From Brachycybe producta (taxonomy: Eukaryota; Arthropoda; Diplopoda; Playtdesmida; Andrognathidae), in assembly GCA_036925085.1 (NCBI GenBank), contig JAUPFP010000018.1:4008885-4072884 (forward strand): a stretch of 64,000 bases of DNA, given 5' to 3'. Of this stretch, positions 10,566-21,549 are shown piece after piece (position 1 is the stretch's first letter; each line of letters begins with the position of its first letter). Position numbers and translations under genes: made by a program. A model generated the notes under the pieces. It did no database searches. It saw only the letters and a program-made list of their open reading frames with translations, and was not told where the DNA came from.

Positions 10566-10770
10566 TGCAGGTAATTAGAAATCGGAACAAACAGAAGTTG
10601 GCTCCGCCCTTTTTATGAAGACCGGCAACTTCTAATTGTTTGGTGTGTGATTCGACGTTGAAAAGGGCGGAGCATGTGACGTCAGACTACATAACCAACC
10701 AATTAGAAGTTGCATTCGTCATAAAACGGGCGGAGCCAACTTCTGTTTGTCCCGATTTCTAATTGCATGT
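10566..10770. mobile_element. Mutator-like MITE, family A
   Basis: A near-perfect fold-back with arms AATTAGAAATCGG-ACAAACAG and GAAGTTGGCTCCGCCC, and a TGACGTCA-containing centre. It is absent at the equivalent place in copy B (about 40165), so it moved after the segmental duplication. The terminal bases are slightly decayed, and I could not read a clean TSD. Confidence 0.75.
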
Positions 10771-11203
10771 GTTAGTTGATCAATGCACTTGAATTCATTT
10801 GACATGAACGCGAATTGAACGTTTAAACTTATAGTTGATTTCATTCAGATGATTAGCTGACATGAATTATTGGGTTTATATGTACAATTCGCGTTCATAT
10901 CAAATCAAGTGAGTTGACCAGCTTGTGTAAACGCAGCTATTTAGATCATATACCGATTCTGCCCCTAGTTCGATCAAGTAACCGGTTAAACTAAAACTTC
11001 CTGATAAGAACTATGATAAAGATTCGCCTATACCAACTCTGCCCCCAGTTTAAAGATGGCGACTTCCTGCTTGACTTCCTGTCAACAGCAACATCAAAGG
11101 ATCCGACAAAGAGTTTCCCTTCTGTATAACTTTTTATTCTGTGCCTGCACTACTATACCCTTAGCCCATGCATAGGGGTACACGGACCATGAGCCATAGG
11201 AGC

Positions 11204-11344
11204 ACAAGCAGTTGTGCCCAGCACTAGAATTTTTTTGGCCCCACCCTTTTATGAACGTCATCAATTTTAATTGGTTTGTTACTTGGTCTGATGTCATAAA
11301 AGGGCGGTGCAAACAAAATTCTAGTGCTGGGCACAGACGCCTGT
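11204..11344. mobile_element. Mutator-like MITE, family C, with 8-bp TSD
   Basis: The 141-bp palindromic element starts ACAAGCAGTTGTGCCCAGC and ends GGGCACAGACGCCTGT, with CACTAGAATTTT arms. It is flanked by direct repeats ATAGGAGC (11196-11203 and 11345-11352). Copy B carries the same element at 40604 with its right end deleted. Confidence 0.75.
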
Positions 11345-12006
11345 ATAGGAGCTAGCTGCTAAAAGACAGTGGATCCAAGACGACTCAGCAGTTTATCCCA
11401 GGAAAGTCATGTTTCACAATGAGAGTTTTACCCAAAGTCTGTGTTGGTCCCAAGGTTTATTGTAGGTGCCCTAAAGTACCTTCTTAATTAAAAAAAACTT
11501 CAAAATGAATCGGTATTTGGTAGAAACTTGCAATTTCAGATAGATGCGCCACCAAACAATCTGAATGGGAATTAAAGAAATAAAAAGAATACTCCTCTAC
11601 TTGAAAAATATTGACATATCGATATTTAAGCTTTTTGCCTGTGTTGTCATGCCCTCACATTACTTTTAACTCCCTATTCAAATACATGTATTCTCTATTG
11701 ATTTCAAAGTACTATGGATTGAATATTTGAATTATACCACCTGCCACGTGGCCAGAGGTGTGCGCCATAACATATGTATCGGCAGCGGTGGCTAGCGAGG
11801 GTAAATACTAGCAGGGACGTACTGGCCCGGGTGGCAAGATGGCAAATGCCACTTGCACCGGTCCTTCCAGGTGCCGGTGTGTCAAACATTTACTTTTATT
11901 CAATGTCGAGTGATGCAAGTAATATGTGTTTAGATATGCTTTAATAAAACTGTATCACCTACATTTTTGTAATTTAAGCTAATTTTTAACAGCACATTAA
12001 AATATA

Positions 12007-13760
12007 AGTAGTATAGGAAAAGTCATTTCTGGGTCACTTTCTCCCATAGGCTACTATAGAACACAAATATTTGAGCACCACATTCCAATTTCCCATAGAC
12101 TATCATTGAGTCATTTCTGCATGACTTGTTTTAAGGCCAACCAGTTTATAAGCTATAGAGGCATACCATAATCTTTTTTTAATGCCTCATCACAACAAAA
12201 AGAGAAAAAACTTTGACCTAGTTTTCATGGAGGGAAAAAAAGGATAGTCAACAGCATGTTTTTTCTACCTCTTTGTTTTTAACTCATAATTTTGTGACGG
12301 ACCTTTTTCCGTTAGTAGAATCTGCTCTTTTTGGTTAATACGAGCGAGTTTACACTCGTATTGATAGTGGTTGGCTAGGCCACTAATTCTACTGGCCCGG
12401 GAGGACTAGACCAATATAACGTCTATTTTATGTCCTCACTAGTCTCTGGCAAAAGACTTCACAGTCTTGAGGATCTTTAATCTCTGTATCTCTCGGACTT
12501 TCGTCCGTAAATCTGCCCTAAGAATCGTGTAAAAATATACTCACTTGTACGCTGCAGGTTTGCACCTGTTGGGACCTTTTTGATGTATCCAAAGAAGGTG
12601 AAGACCTGCAAAAACGATGAATTTCACAATCGCGGAGTTCAAGTTTCGAATAATAAACACCACTGGTTTAAAATAGAAAATCGAAGGTTTATTTCGTAGA
12701 TATGAACAAGAATAGCGAACTGGTTTTTTATACACACACATAAAAATATCCCTTTAGAAAATATAAGTTAAATCGAAAAAATAAAAGAACCTGGCCAAAA
12801 ATGGGCATAGGTTCGGTCTGTTAAAATCTTCTCAAAAAGCGTTTTTTGACATTAAAAACGTACTCTTTATATACCCTGAGAATCCACAAGTCGGATTCTC
12901 AGGGCATAATTCAATAATTGGTTAAAACAATATTTTGGACCAAATGGACCAATCAAAGGATTGATCCACTTGTCCAAAACCATGATTCATCTCCTGTTGT
13001 CACACATAGGTGACAACAGAAGAAATCAAAACAAAATCAAACTTAAAACGAATAACATGAGGGGGGAACGAAAAGGTCAGATTGTTATTTCATCACATAT
13101 GATATCTGGGTCACTTGGTACCAAAAGTACCGAGTGGCCCAGAAGCCAAATAAAGTACAGGGTGACGTTAACCCCGAAAAAAAACGCAAACGCTAAAGAG
13201 CGGAAATAAGCGGCGGGCCCAAACGTCTCAATTTATTTTCTGCTTAAATAAATTCTATAAAAAGAAATAACAAAGCAAGGTTATTTGACCACTTATTTTT
13301 TATACAATTCATGATCATAAAAAACTTGTTTATTTATGCACTTTCTGTACTGTAATTTTTATGTATTGAATGTAAGTCGTTCAATTCTTTGAGCTGAAAT
13401 ATAATATTGTATTCTTGTCTACACCACTTCTTCATTTTTTTCATGCCTCATAGAATAACTACGACGTCATTTCTACGACATGGCAATCAGTGGCAATGCA
13501 GTGCTTCACAAAATAGTTAATTACACATTCTTTTGATAAAAGGGAAAAAAGGATAGTCAAAAACACTTTTTGTACCTCCTGTTTTTAATTAATTTATTTC
13601 CTGTTTATTAAATAAATTTTATAAAGAAAAATAAAGCAAGGTTACTTGTCCACTTATTCGTTTTATGATACATTTACCATTCATGACTACAAAACTTAAG
13701 TTTATTTGTTTACACACTTTCTGTACTATACTTTATATATTGAAAGTAAGCCATTTTATT
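12007..13760 (+). repeat. Polinton left TIR with internal sub-repeats
   Basis: This mirrors 19900-21237 in inverted orientation. It contains sub-repeats: the AAGGATAGTCAA / CTCATAATTTATTTCCTGC / GCAAGGTTA-TTG-CCACTTATT series appears twice (12240-13400 and 13540-13740). A solo LTR (12293-13230) splits the first unit. Confidence 0.75.
12293..13230 (-). mobile_element. Solo LTR (family 2) inside the Polinton TIR
   Basis: The 938-bp insert reads TGTGACGGACC at its left and AAACGTCTCA at its right end, with ATTT duplicated on both sides (12289-12292 and 13231-13234). The other TIR (about 20960) keeps the unoccupied sequence. A related copy in the opposite orientation lies at 58280-59300. Confidence 0.85.
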
Positions 13761-14136
13761 CAATGCTATGAAGATTTTGCCCTAGCTGGTTAAAAATAAA
13801 TGTTTCAATATTATTTTTAGTTTATTTCACAAACTTCTTTATAATAAGAAACATTTTTCTGTTTTTAAAAATGTCTTTTTAAATAGGTTTTAAAGTTTTT
13901 TTTTAAAATTACCTTAAAACAGCTAACTAAAACAATTGATAAGATTGCTATTGTTATTATTTTTTTGTTTGTTTCATTTCTATTTTCTATATATAATGTC
14001 TTTCAAGGTCTTGACCTACTTTTTATATTCTACATTGATGTCTTTCATGGCCTTGAATTACTTTCTATTATTGGTGTTTTGTTTTAATATCTGAGCCTTT
14101 ATTGGTCAATATTTTTCATTAAGGTAGCTAGTTTAG

Positions 14137-14372
14137 TATAAAAAGATTAAAATTTTATCATAGAATCCACATACCATCTTTTATTCTGAAATCTTCACAG
14201 TGAAGACTGTCTATTGACATTTGATCATCTTGCTTTCTGCAAAAATCAACACTTCACAAATTATTTTACTGTGAATTGCTGTTAAAATCAACACTTCACA
14301 ACATTTTTTTACTGTGACTACCGTTAAAATCAACACTTCAGAAATTTATTTGCTGTGGCTACTGTTCAAATT
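14137..14372 (+). promoter_or_regulatory. TATA box and three 43-bp repeats before the Polinton genes
   Basis: TATAAAAA at 14137-14144 is followed by three direct copies of a ~43-bp unit starting AAAATCAACACTTCA (about 14242, 14285 and 14328). The first spliced ORF starts at 14478. This is the likely promoter and leader of the rightward genes. No experimental support is available. Confidence 0.45.
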
Positions 14373-14477
14373 ACAAATTCTTTCTTTTGCTCTGGTTGGT
14401 TGCTGTTATTTTTGCCCTGTGTAAGACAGTGTTCGTCAAAAACTGATCATCTATAACATCAAAAACAACTTAACACA

Positions 14478-15088
14478 ATGCAGGATAATCAAGATATCAT
14501 TGGTGAGTATGGATTTTTTATACTAAAAGTCATATAGTTGATAATAGCCATTTTACAAATCCCTTCTACATTTCTACCATTTTTATTTGATGAGGAATTT
14601 TCCTTTATGATAGTTAAAACATACACATTTTCAAATTTCACAAAGTAGCCAATATCGTTTCTTAGAAAAAATTCTGAAAACATATTCATAGACTTGACGT
14701 AGAAACGGCAGCAACTGGCCGAAAGACAGCTGCACCAAAATCTGAAGTTGCAAAACATCAAGCAAAGGCAATCGGTGATGCGATGCCATCTTCAGCTGTA
14801 GCGGAAGACATGATCAAAGAATGGTTTGGACGTCACCTCAGTAACTCGGAGGAAAAGAACACTTTACCAGACTTCAAAGTTCACGAAACTATCCCCGTTG
14901 AGGACAACTGGAAACTACGTATTCTCGAAAGTAATGAAAATTGGTTCATCAACATTTGTAAATATAGCATAGAAAATAAATTTACTAAAGGGGCTTGTAT
15001 TCCAGTTCATATTTACCCCCAATTAATCACCAAACTTAATCAAGTTCCTACTGTTTTGGGTAAATTAGGATTTGATTTTGAAAAATGA
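14478..15088 (+). CDS. Polinton-encoded ORF of unknown function, probably two exons
   Basis: The long open piece is 14783-15088. An upstream ATG (14478) begins nine codons that end at a consensus donor TTGGTGAGTATGG. An acceptor GACGTAG at about 14698 would restore the downstream frame with an intron of about 196 bp. I recognise no domain; the product would be small, mixed-charge and soluble. Its TGA (15086-15088) overlaps the ATG of the next frame (15085) as ATGA, a compact arrangement. It could also be an N-terminal part of the polymerase polyprotein. Confidence 0.4.
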
Positions 15089-17787
15089 GCTGTTTCATAT
15101 GTGGGCCTATCAAAGAAAAATGCAATCTATGCAATTCACAATTTAATACTAAAACGGAATCGTTAACCCATTTAAATAACATTCACAACATATTTTTACC
15201 CGATTCTTTTGTTGTACATAAAACGTGATTTGGGGGTTTATTAGTTACATTAAAACACATGAGTGGGAATAATATTCAGGATCCTAGGGGATATTTTCAA
15301 CATGTCTATAACAATGTTATGAATTTGTTGGAGGGATGCCAAGCAAGCCAAAAATCATTTATGAAAACAATGAGGCAATAATGACTTAAGAAACCAATGA
15401 TTCTTATTTTTGTAGTAATATGAAACTTATTATGCATCACTCAGAAATAAAACAGTACTTGCGAGAATGTGAAATGCAAGTCTTAGACACAATAGAAGCT
15501 TTCATTAATAGATGTTCGGGTTGGGTGATCGATTCCATCGAAGATGTAGAAATCAAAATTGGCAAATACAGACCATTTAAAAAAGGATGTTCGGGGAAAC
15601 TTCCCGTTTCATTAAAAAATAAGAAATCTATTTTAAATATCACATCTAAAGATGCCAAATATTTTTTATGGTGTATATTAGCTCATTTGCATCCAGTTGC
15701 ATGGGACAACAATCCAAATAGATTAAGTCACTATAAGAAATTAGAAGGCTCACTGGATACATCCATGCTTGAATACCCCGTTGCCTTAAACCAAATTTCA
15801 AAATTTGAAATTGCAAATAATCTCAAAATTAATGTTTTCAGCTACGGTAAATTTGTGGTTCCTCTTCAGTTAAGTAGCTCCAACTCAAATAGAGAAATAA
15901 ATCTTCTTCATGACAAACATTACTTTCTCATTCGAAATATTGCTCGATTAATGGGTCATGATGGTTTAAACAAAAAATGTTTTTTGCTTACGATGCTGCC
16001 AAAGGTTTAAAGTTGAAAGCGCTTTAGAAAGGCATTGCCCCATGTGCAAAGAGCGTAAAATGGCCAAAATTCGTTTACCGAGCAAAGAGGATTGTTTTAA
16101 AATTTAACGAGTTTCATAAAGCCTTGCGTTGCCCTTATGTAGCTTATTTTGATTTCGAAAGCCTCATCCAAAAAGTCAGTGACCCAACTCAAAATCCGAG
16201 CACCTCCTATACCAAAACCATCCAAAAAGACGAAGCTTGCTCGTCATCTTATGTTATCGTTGATTATCACAGTAAGGTTGTAGCTCACAAATGTAAAAGG
16301 TCCCAAGATCCTGCTTATGAACTTGTCATGGCCTTACGAGAGAAAGCCAGTGAATTGTTGAAATCGGCCCCATTAGAGCCTATGGTCATGACGAACGAAG
16401 ACGAGGAAAACTTTCAGAAAGCCACCCATTGCTACGCTTATCAGTCATTTCTGTTGCCAGCCACAGATATGCAAATGCGAACAATCCCTATCTAAATGAT
16501 TATGATCCATGATCTTATTTAGCCTATTGGGATTACAATTCCTTGTATGCTACGGCGATGTGCGAGCCCATGCCCATGAAAGATTTTTGTTGGTTAGATG
16601 AAAATGAGATCAAAACTTTCGACATTCATTCCATAAATTCAGATGACAAACAGTGATACATATTAGAAGTGGATGTCGATTATCCCACAGATTTACATTT
16701 TGATCATAGTGACTACCCTCTTTGTCCAGAAAGACTCGATATTCACCTCGATATGCTATCTCCTTATGCTAAAGACCTTCTAAAAAAGTAAAAGGAAAAG
16801 AACCCAAAAACTATAAGACAAAGAAACTCGCACCAAATCTTTATCATAAAAAAATTGTTATTCATGCTAGAAATTTACAATGTTACTTAAACCTGGTGAT
16901 GAAATTAATCAAAATTCATCGTGTTCTTTCTTTTACCCAAGGCAAGTGGTTAAAGCCCTATATAGAATTTAACATTGCCACGCGTAAGCTGGCAAAAGAT
17001 GATTTCGAAAAAGACTTTTTCAAGGAAAAAATCAAAGAAAAAAAAGAAACCAAAGAAAAAAAATTAATTCCGAACTCGTTAATGAAAAAAACGCTGTCTA
17101 AAATTACTCAGTCGCATAAATTAAGACTCATTTCACATTATCAATAAGAACCTCACTGTTTTTAAAATGAAAAAAATGGTCCATTTATTTTAACAAACCA
17201 TTGTATACGGGGTTTTACTGTACTAGAAATATCGAAGCTGTTCATGTATGAATTTTATTATTATGTTCTGAAATCAAATTATCCCAGAAATAAAATTGAA
17301 ATTGTTGTATACTGATACGGATAGTTTCATCATGCATATTCAAACGAAAGATTTGTACCATGACATGTAGCGTTACCAATACCATTTGGATACGAGTGAC
17401 TATCCAAAAAGTCACTTTCTGCACTCTCTTAAAAACAAAAAAGTTAGGGGAAAATTTAAAGATGAAATGAATGGTGAACCTATTTCGGAATTTGTGGCCC
17501 TAAAATCTAAAATGTATTCTGTACTGTTAAATAGCCATAAGTATAAATGTAAAGCAAAAAAGGTATTAAGAAATAAATCGTTAAATCTCACTTCAATCAT
17601 GATATGTACATTGAATCTTTGCATCAGTCTATTCTGAATAGGGTGATTCAACGACTAATCATGTCTAAAATGCATGACGTTTATAATCTAGAAGTGAACA
17701 AAATCAGTCTTACCGCATTCGATGATAAACGTTATATTGAGAATAATGGAATTACTACCCTCGCTTATGGCTATTTTTCAATATAAA
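15085..17787 (+). pseudogene. Protein-primed family B DNA polymerase (Polinton type), broken
   Basis: This gene would replicate the linear element using a terminal protein primer. A C2H2-type finger, CNLCNSQFNTKTESLTHL, lies near 15120. An N-terminal block typical of the viral/Polinton PolB group spans 15420-16010 (GWVIDSIEDVEIKIGKY, FLWCILAHLHPV). The exonuclease motif YFDFES lies near 16145. The palm motif A region is WDYNSLYATAM (about 16528), motif C is YTDTDS (17308-17325), and the end shows ISLTAFDDKRYIENNG and TLAYGY (about 17705-17770). Distance and sequence between the exonuclease and palm suggest an internal deletion of exonuclease motifs II and III. Several stops and frameshifts are present. 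Confidence 0.85.
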
Positions 17788-17855
17788 CAAAATTTAGATG
17801 AAATCATTTGTTGTTCATTATAGAACCTACCATACTGGTTAAGAGATTCAGCAAA

Positions 17856-18232
17856 ATGAGTGTTATCTCCAAGAAAATGAGGGGGGGTACGATTTGTTTT
17901 CTACTGTGGACTGCACTATTAAAACTGGAGCTATAGCACTTTGCGACAGACTAAACCCTCGCTTTGCCGTATGATTGTTATGGAAGACTTGCACCGAGAT
18001 CAGGTCCCGTGCTTCATTTTGGCCTCGATGTTTTGGCCGGAGTCGTTGATTCTGGCTACAGGGGGCCTATTAAAGTTATGTTAATAAACTTTGGAAATCA
18101 TATTTCCATTAAAACGGGGTATAGAATTGCGCAATCATTTTTGAGAAAATATATCCCAATGTAGAATTTGTTGAGAAAGAACTTCCCCCAAGCACTCGTG
18201 GTGAACTTGGTTTTGGTTCTACAGGAAAATAA
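17856..18232 (+). pseudogene. dUTPase, broken
   Basis: dUTPase converts dUTP to dUMP and keeps uracil out of new DNA. Four of the five conserved trimeric-dUTPase motifs can be read in order: GYDLFSTVD (about 17886), GRLAPRSG (about 17982), GLDVLAGVVDSGYRG (about 18022) and RGELGFGSTG (about 18198, the C-terminal P-loop-like motif). A KTGYRIAQ stretch fits motif IV. The length is close to a normal dUTPase. Frameshifts occur at a seven-G run (17880-17887), near 17945 and near 18160. It follows PolB in the same direction, consistent with a replication cassette. Confidence 0.8.
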
Positions 18233-18953
18233 ATATTTACTCGTCAATGTAGTCTTATAAATGTTTATTCATAAATGTATCCATCCCATAATGTTACATA
18301 TACTTGTTTTAATATATTAACTTTATATAAATAGTATAATAATACATGTATTGAAATGGTGAAGGTTAAATAAAATTGTGATTAAAAAGCATACAGTGGT
18401 AAATAAATTTTTAGGCTATAATTAATAAATTCGTGAACAATTTTATCATTTCGTAAATAATTTCAGCGATGAAATACAGAAATGATACTTTTCATAGATA
18501 CATTAGAACATCTTAAAATAGAATACAACGTACAATATTGGCCACATACGGCCGTTCTCGAATGTTGGAGTCTACGCGCACTGTAAGTCCAGGAGAGACT
18601 GTTTCTTGTGATGAACTGATTTATCTCGTCCGTCATTGGCTTCATTCCAAACTGTCGAAATATTCAGCCATTCCATTATTAAAATAAATAGCGATCCAGT
18701 GAGACATACCTAAGGTTGGAGAATCTGAAGATTTCGTCAATGAGTAGATATTGCATCATCGCAATCCTTTCACGAAGAATTTATACCCGTGGATTATTCC
18801 ATTTCATTCCATTCCGAGGGGTGTAGGTAAATCAAGAACTTGTCGAAACAAGACTAGACATGTTTAGACTTGTCCGAACCTGTCTCGATGAATCATTTCC
18901 AAAGGGGCGTATCTATAAATCATGGGCTTGTAAACAGACATGTTGAGTCATGT
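18233..18953. other. Intergenic Polinton DNA between convergent genes
   Basis: AT-rich sequence with AATAAA-like signals on both strands (for example AAATAAATATTT at 18227) where the rightward dUTPase and the leftward Bcl-2-like frame converge. A 60-codon minus-strand frame (18463-18645) has no recognisable domain. Confidence 0.4.
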
Positions 18954-19625
18954 TTACTCATGAAACCTCACCTTTCTTAAACCGGAAGTTATTAAGAGAA
19001 TAGGTTTATCCATAATGGTATTCTCATAACTTGACAAGATTAGAATTTTTAAAAGTTGACTGTGTTTAGCAATCAAGAAATTTGACCGAGGAATGCTCAT
19101 ACGGGAGTCGTACCCCATTTTTTTCATCCGTAATAATAAGTAAAACAAGGTGCTAATCATTAGTAATTGCAGAACCACACGAACAAAATGACTCACAGGG
19201 GCCTGAGGAGATGTGCAGACATCGTACATGGCATCCCATGATCCATTATCTCCAAACCACGATGCTGATAACTTGATCACGTACTTGCCGATATGCACTG
19301 CCATTGCTTCCTCGAATCCAGATCTTGCCAGTTAGAGGACGAGTGTGTAAGCCACTATAATTTTACCGAATGAAGGTGATCCTTGATAAACTTCTTCCAA
19401 CAAGGTTAATTCTTGGTTCAAATTTGAAACTGTTTTTAAAGTTGTTGCTATGAATTCAAAGACTTGAATATCCTTAATTTGAGCTTGTTCAGGGAGTTCC
19501 TAAATCTTTCGTGAAAAGTTCGAATTCACACTTTCGCACGATTGTTTGGCCCTACAAAACACATCAATGGCAATTTTAGTAGAAACCTGCATGTTGAATA
19601 CTGCCTTTTCATTCGGGAAAGCTAT
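18954..19625 (-). pseudogene. Bcl-2-like apoptosis regulator, broken
   Basis: Read on the minus strand, one frame runs from about 19625 to 18954 with two in-frame stops (near 19500 and 19335). It contains a BH1-like SFGKIIVAYTLVL, then about 25 residues later a strong BH2-like motif WFGDNGSWDAMYDV. A hydrophobic C-terminal segment, VVLQLLMISTLFYLLL, resembles a tail anchor. Order, spacing and length (about 200 codons) fit the Bcl-2 family, which acts at mitochondrial membranes to control cell death. A BH3 motif is not clear. The gene is leftward, convergent with dUTPase, and lies inside the TIRs, so it is element cargo. An unrelated membrane protein with a chance BH2-like motif is the main alternative. 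Confidence 0.6.
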
Positions 19626-19899
19626 CCACAGTGAATAAAAACTAAGAGCTCCTTAGAAAGTTAATGGTCTTGATGAGGTAGAAAGGCTAATCTAGGAGAT
19701 ACAATCTCATCCATATGAAATAGTCAACCTCTATTATAATTCAGCCAATTTTTTATTTCTTTCTCATAATTAAAACTAGAAACAATGAGTTAAAAATAGG
19801 TTAGAACAACAATTTTTTTCTTTAGCAATTTAACACTGTACTACTATACAATGAATTGACCTTGGCTGCTATGCTTGAATGAATTATAGTTTAGCCGAT

Positions 19900-21237
19900 T
19901 GTTTTATTTCTTTCTCTTTATAATTATGGCTGCTATGCTTGAGAGGTGACATTGTAATGTGGTGTGGAAAAAAGACATTGGAATATGGTACTGAAAATGA
20001 GCCTCCAATACTAGTCTATGGTAAAATGTGGCATAGAAATGACTCAATGTTATTCTATGAGGCATGAAAAAAATGAGGAAGACGTGGTGTAGACAAGAAT
20101 ACAATATTATATTTCAGCTCAAAGAATTGAATGACTTACATTCAACACATAAAACTACAGTACAGAAAGTGCATAAATAAACAAGTTTTTTATGATCATG
20201 AATTGTATAAAAAATAAGTGGTCAAGTAACCTTACTTTGTTATTTCTCTTTATAGAATTTATTTAAGCAGGTAATACATGTAAACTATGAGTTAAAAACA
20301 AAGAGGTAGAAAAAACATGCTTGTTGACTATCCTTTTTTCTCTCCATAAAAACTGGGTAAAAGTTTTTCTCTCTCTTTGTTATGATGAAGCATGATAATT
20401 AGTGTAGATATGTCTTTATAGCTTATAAACTGGTTGGCCTTAAAACGAATGATGCAGAACTGACTCAATGAGAGGCTATGGAAGATTAGAATGTGGTGCT
20501 CAAATTGTGCCTCCAATAGTAGTCTATGAGAAAAAGTGGCATAGAAATGACTCAATGTTATTCTGAGGCATGAAAAAATGAGGAAAAAGTGGTGTAGACA
20601 AGAATACAATATTATATTTTAGCTCAAAAAATTGAACTTACCTTCAATACATAAAAACTACAGTACAGAAAGTGTGTAAACAAACAAGTTTTTATGATCA
20701 TAAATTGTATAAAAAATAAGTGGACAAGTAACCATGCTTTTTTACTGTCGAAAAAGCGTCTGCCGATCCCGGTCGGTTAGGACCCGGCATGGGGATGGGC
20801 AACCCCGGGCCCACTTTTGACCTACCGTAGTCAAAAGTGGACCGACCTTGGTCAAAAGTGACTACGGGTGCTATAGGTTGGGTAATGGTAAAAAGAGTTA
20901 CGCCTCAGGGGAGTAAACCCCAGACAAAATTATGACTTTGTTTATTCTCTTTATAGAATTAATTTAAGCAGGAAATAAATTATGAGTTAAAAACAAAGAG
21001 ATACAAAAAACATGCTGTTGACTATCCTTTTTCCCCTCCATGAAAACTAGGTCAAAGTTTTTTCTCTTTTTGTTATGATGAGGCATTAAAAAAGATTATG
21101 GTATGCCTCTATAGCTTATAAACTGCAGAAATGACTCAATGATAGTCTATGGGAGATTGGAATGTGGTGCTCAAAATGTGTGTTCTATAGTAGTCTATGG
21201 GAGAAAGTGACCCAGAAATGACTTTTCCTATACTACT
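19900..21237 (-). repeat. Polinton right TIR with about three sub-repeat units
   Basis: The inverse of 12007-13760. Sub-units beginning near 19960, 20440 and 21120 share ATAGAAATGACTCAATG-type, GTGGTGTAGACAAGAATAC and GTACAGAAAGTG blocks. The outermost ~290 bp match the left TIR very closely. Confidence 0.75.
20731..20932. repeat. ~200-bp GC-rich insertion in the right TIR
   Basis: The insert interrupts the unit at ACCATGCTTT; the equivalent sequence in other units runs uninterrupted. It is far more GC-rich than its surroundings and contains hairpin-forming CACTTTTGAC / GTCAAAAGTG pairs (20811-20870). The right side, GGGGAGTAAACCCCAG, is also a small palindrome. I cannot assign it; a SINE-like retroposon is possible. 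Confidence 0.45.
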
Positions 21238-21549
21238 AATATACAATTCTAACTATACTGTATTACACAAAAATTAAAAAAGTTATAGGCTAAACAACTC
21301 AATAGGAGCCTAACAAAATTGGAGATGTTCTTGAAACTGCGAGTCATCGAAAAACCTCTTAAAACTGGAACGCCATTATGAACCTCTCAAAGCTAAGAAG
21401 CTCCTTTAGCATATAGAAATCGTGAAGCCCTGGGAAACTTCTCAAAATTGGCTGGACCTCGAATCTGTTTCGTAACTGTGAAAAGTACATTTACATTTAC
21501 CAAAATTTAAAAAACTACTTGGATTTTATACATGTTTACACGTATCATG
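21238..21549 (+). repeat. Segmental duplication copy A, between Polinton and LTR element
   Basis: This is collinear with 41652-41827 and surroundings (AGTTATAGGCTAAACAAC, GAGATGTTCTTGAAACTG). Some 21340-21480 sequence is absent from copy B. No gene is seen. Confidence 0.7.

Larger units (their letters stand above)
9219..12006 (+). repeat. Segmental duplication, copy A, left part
   Basis: This stretch is collinear with 38180-41657. Shared landmarks, in order, are the CGTTCTGCCGTTCATCAAAA block, MITE family B with its TSD, GAAATAGCATG-ATCA-GAGGACGTC, exon 2 of the small gene, the ATTCAACTC block, CAAGATGGCGACTTCC-type sequence, MITE family C and GCCACGTGGCCA. Copy A continues after the Polinton (21238), after the LTR element (28955) and after a solo LTR (29960). 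No gene besides the exon is seen. Confidence 0.85.
12007..21237 (+). mobile_element. Polinton/Maverick-like element, 9.2 kb, decayed
   Basis: The element begins AGTAGTATAGGAAAAGTC and ends with its inverse complement CTATACTACT. It is flanked by perfect 6-bp duplications AATATA (12001-12006 and 21238-21243). AG...CT ends, long TIRs and 6-bp TSDs are the established hallmarks of Polintons, and a protein-primed DNA polymerase B lies inside. The segmental copy at 41652-41657 retains the empty site (a single AATATA). The element is short for the class and I see no integrase, ATPase, protease or capsid gene. It carries instead a dUTPase and a Bcl-2-like frame. All coding parts are broken except the small first ORF. 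Confidence 0.85.

Noticed and set aside
18463-18645. 60-codon minus-strand frame in the Polinton
   Set aside because: No domain, no conserved motif and no neighbouring signal; kept only as intergenic.
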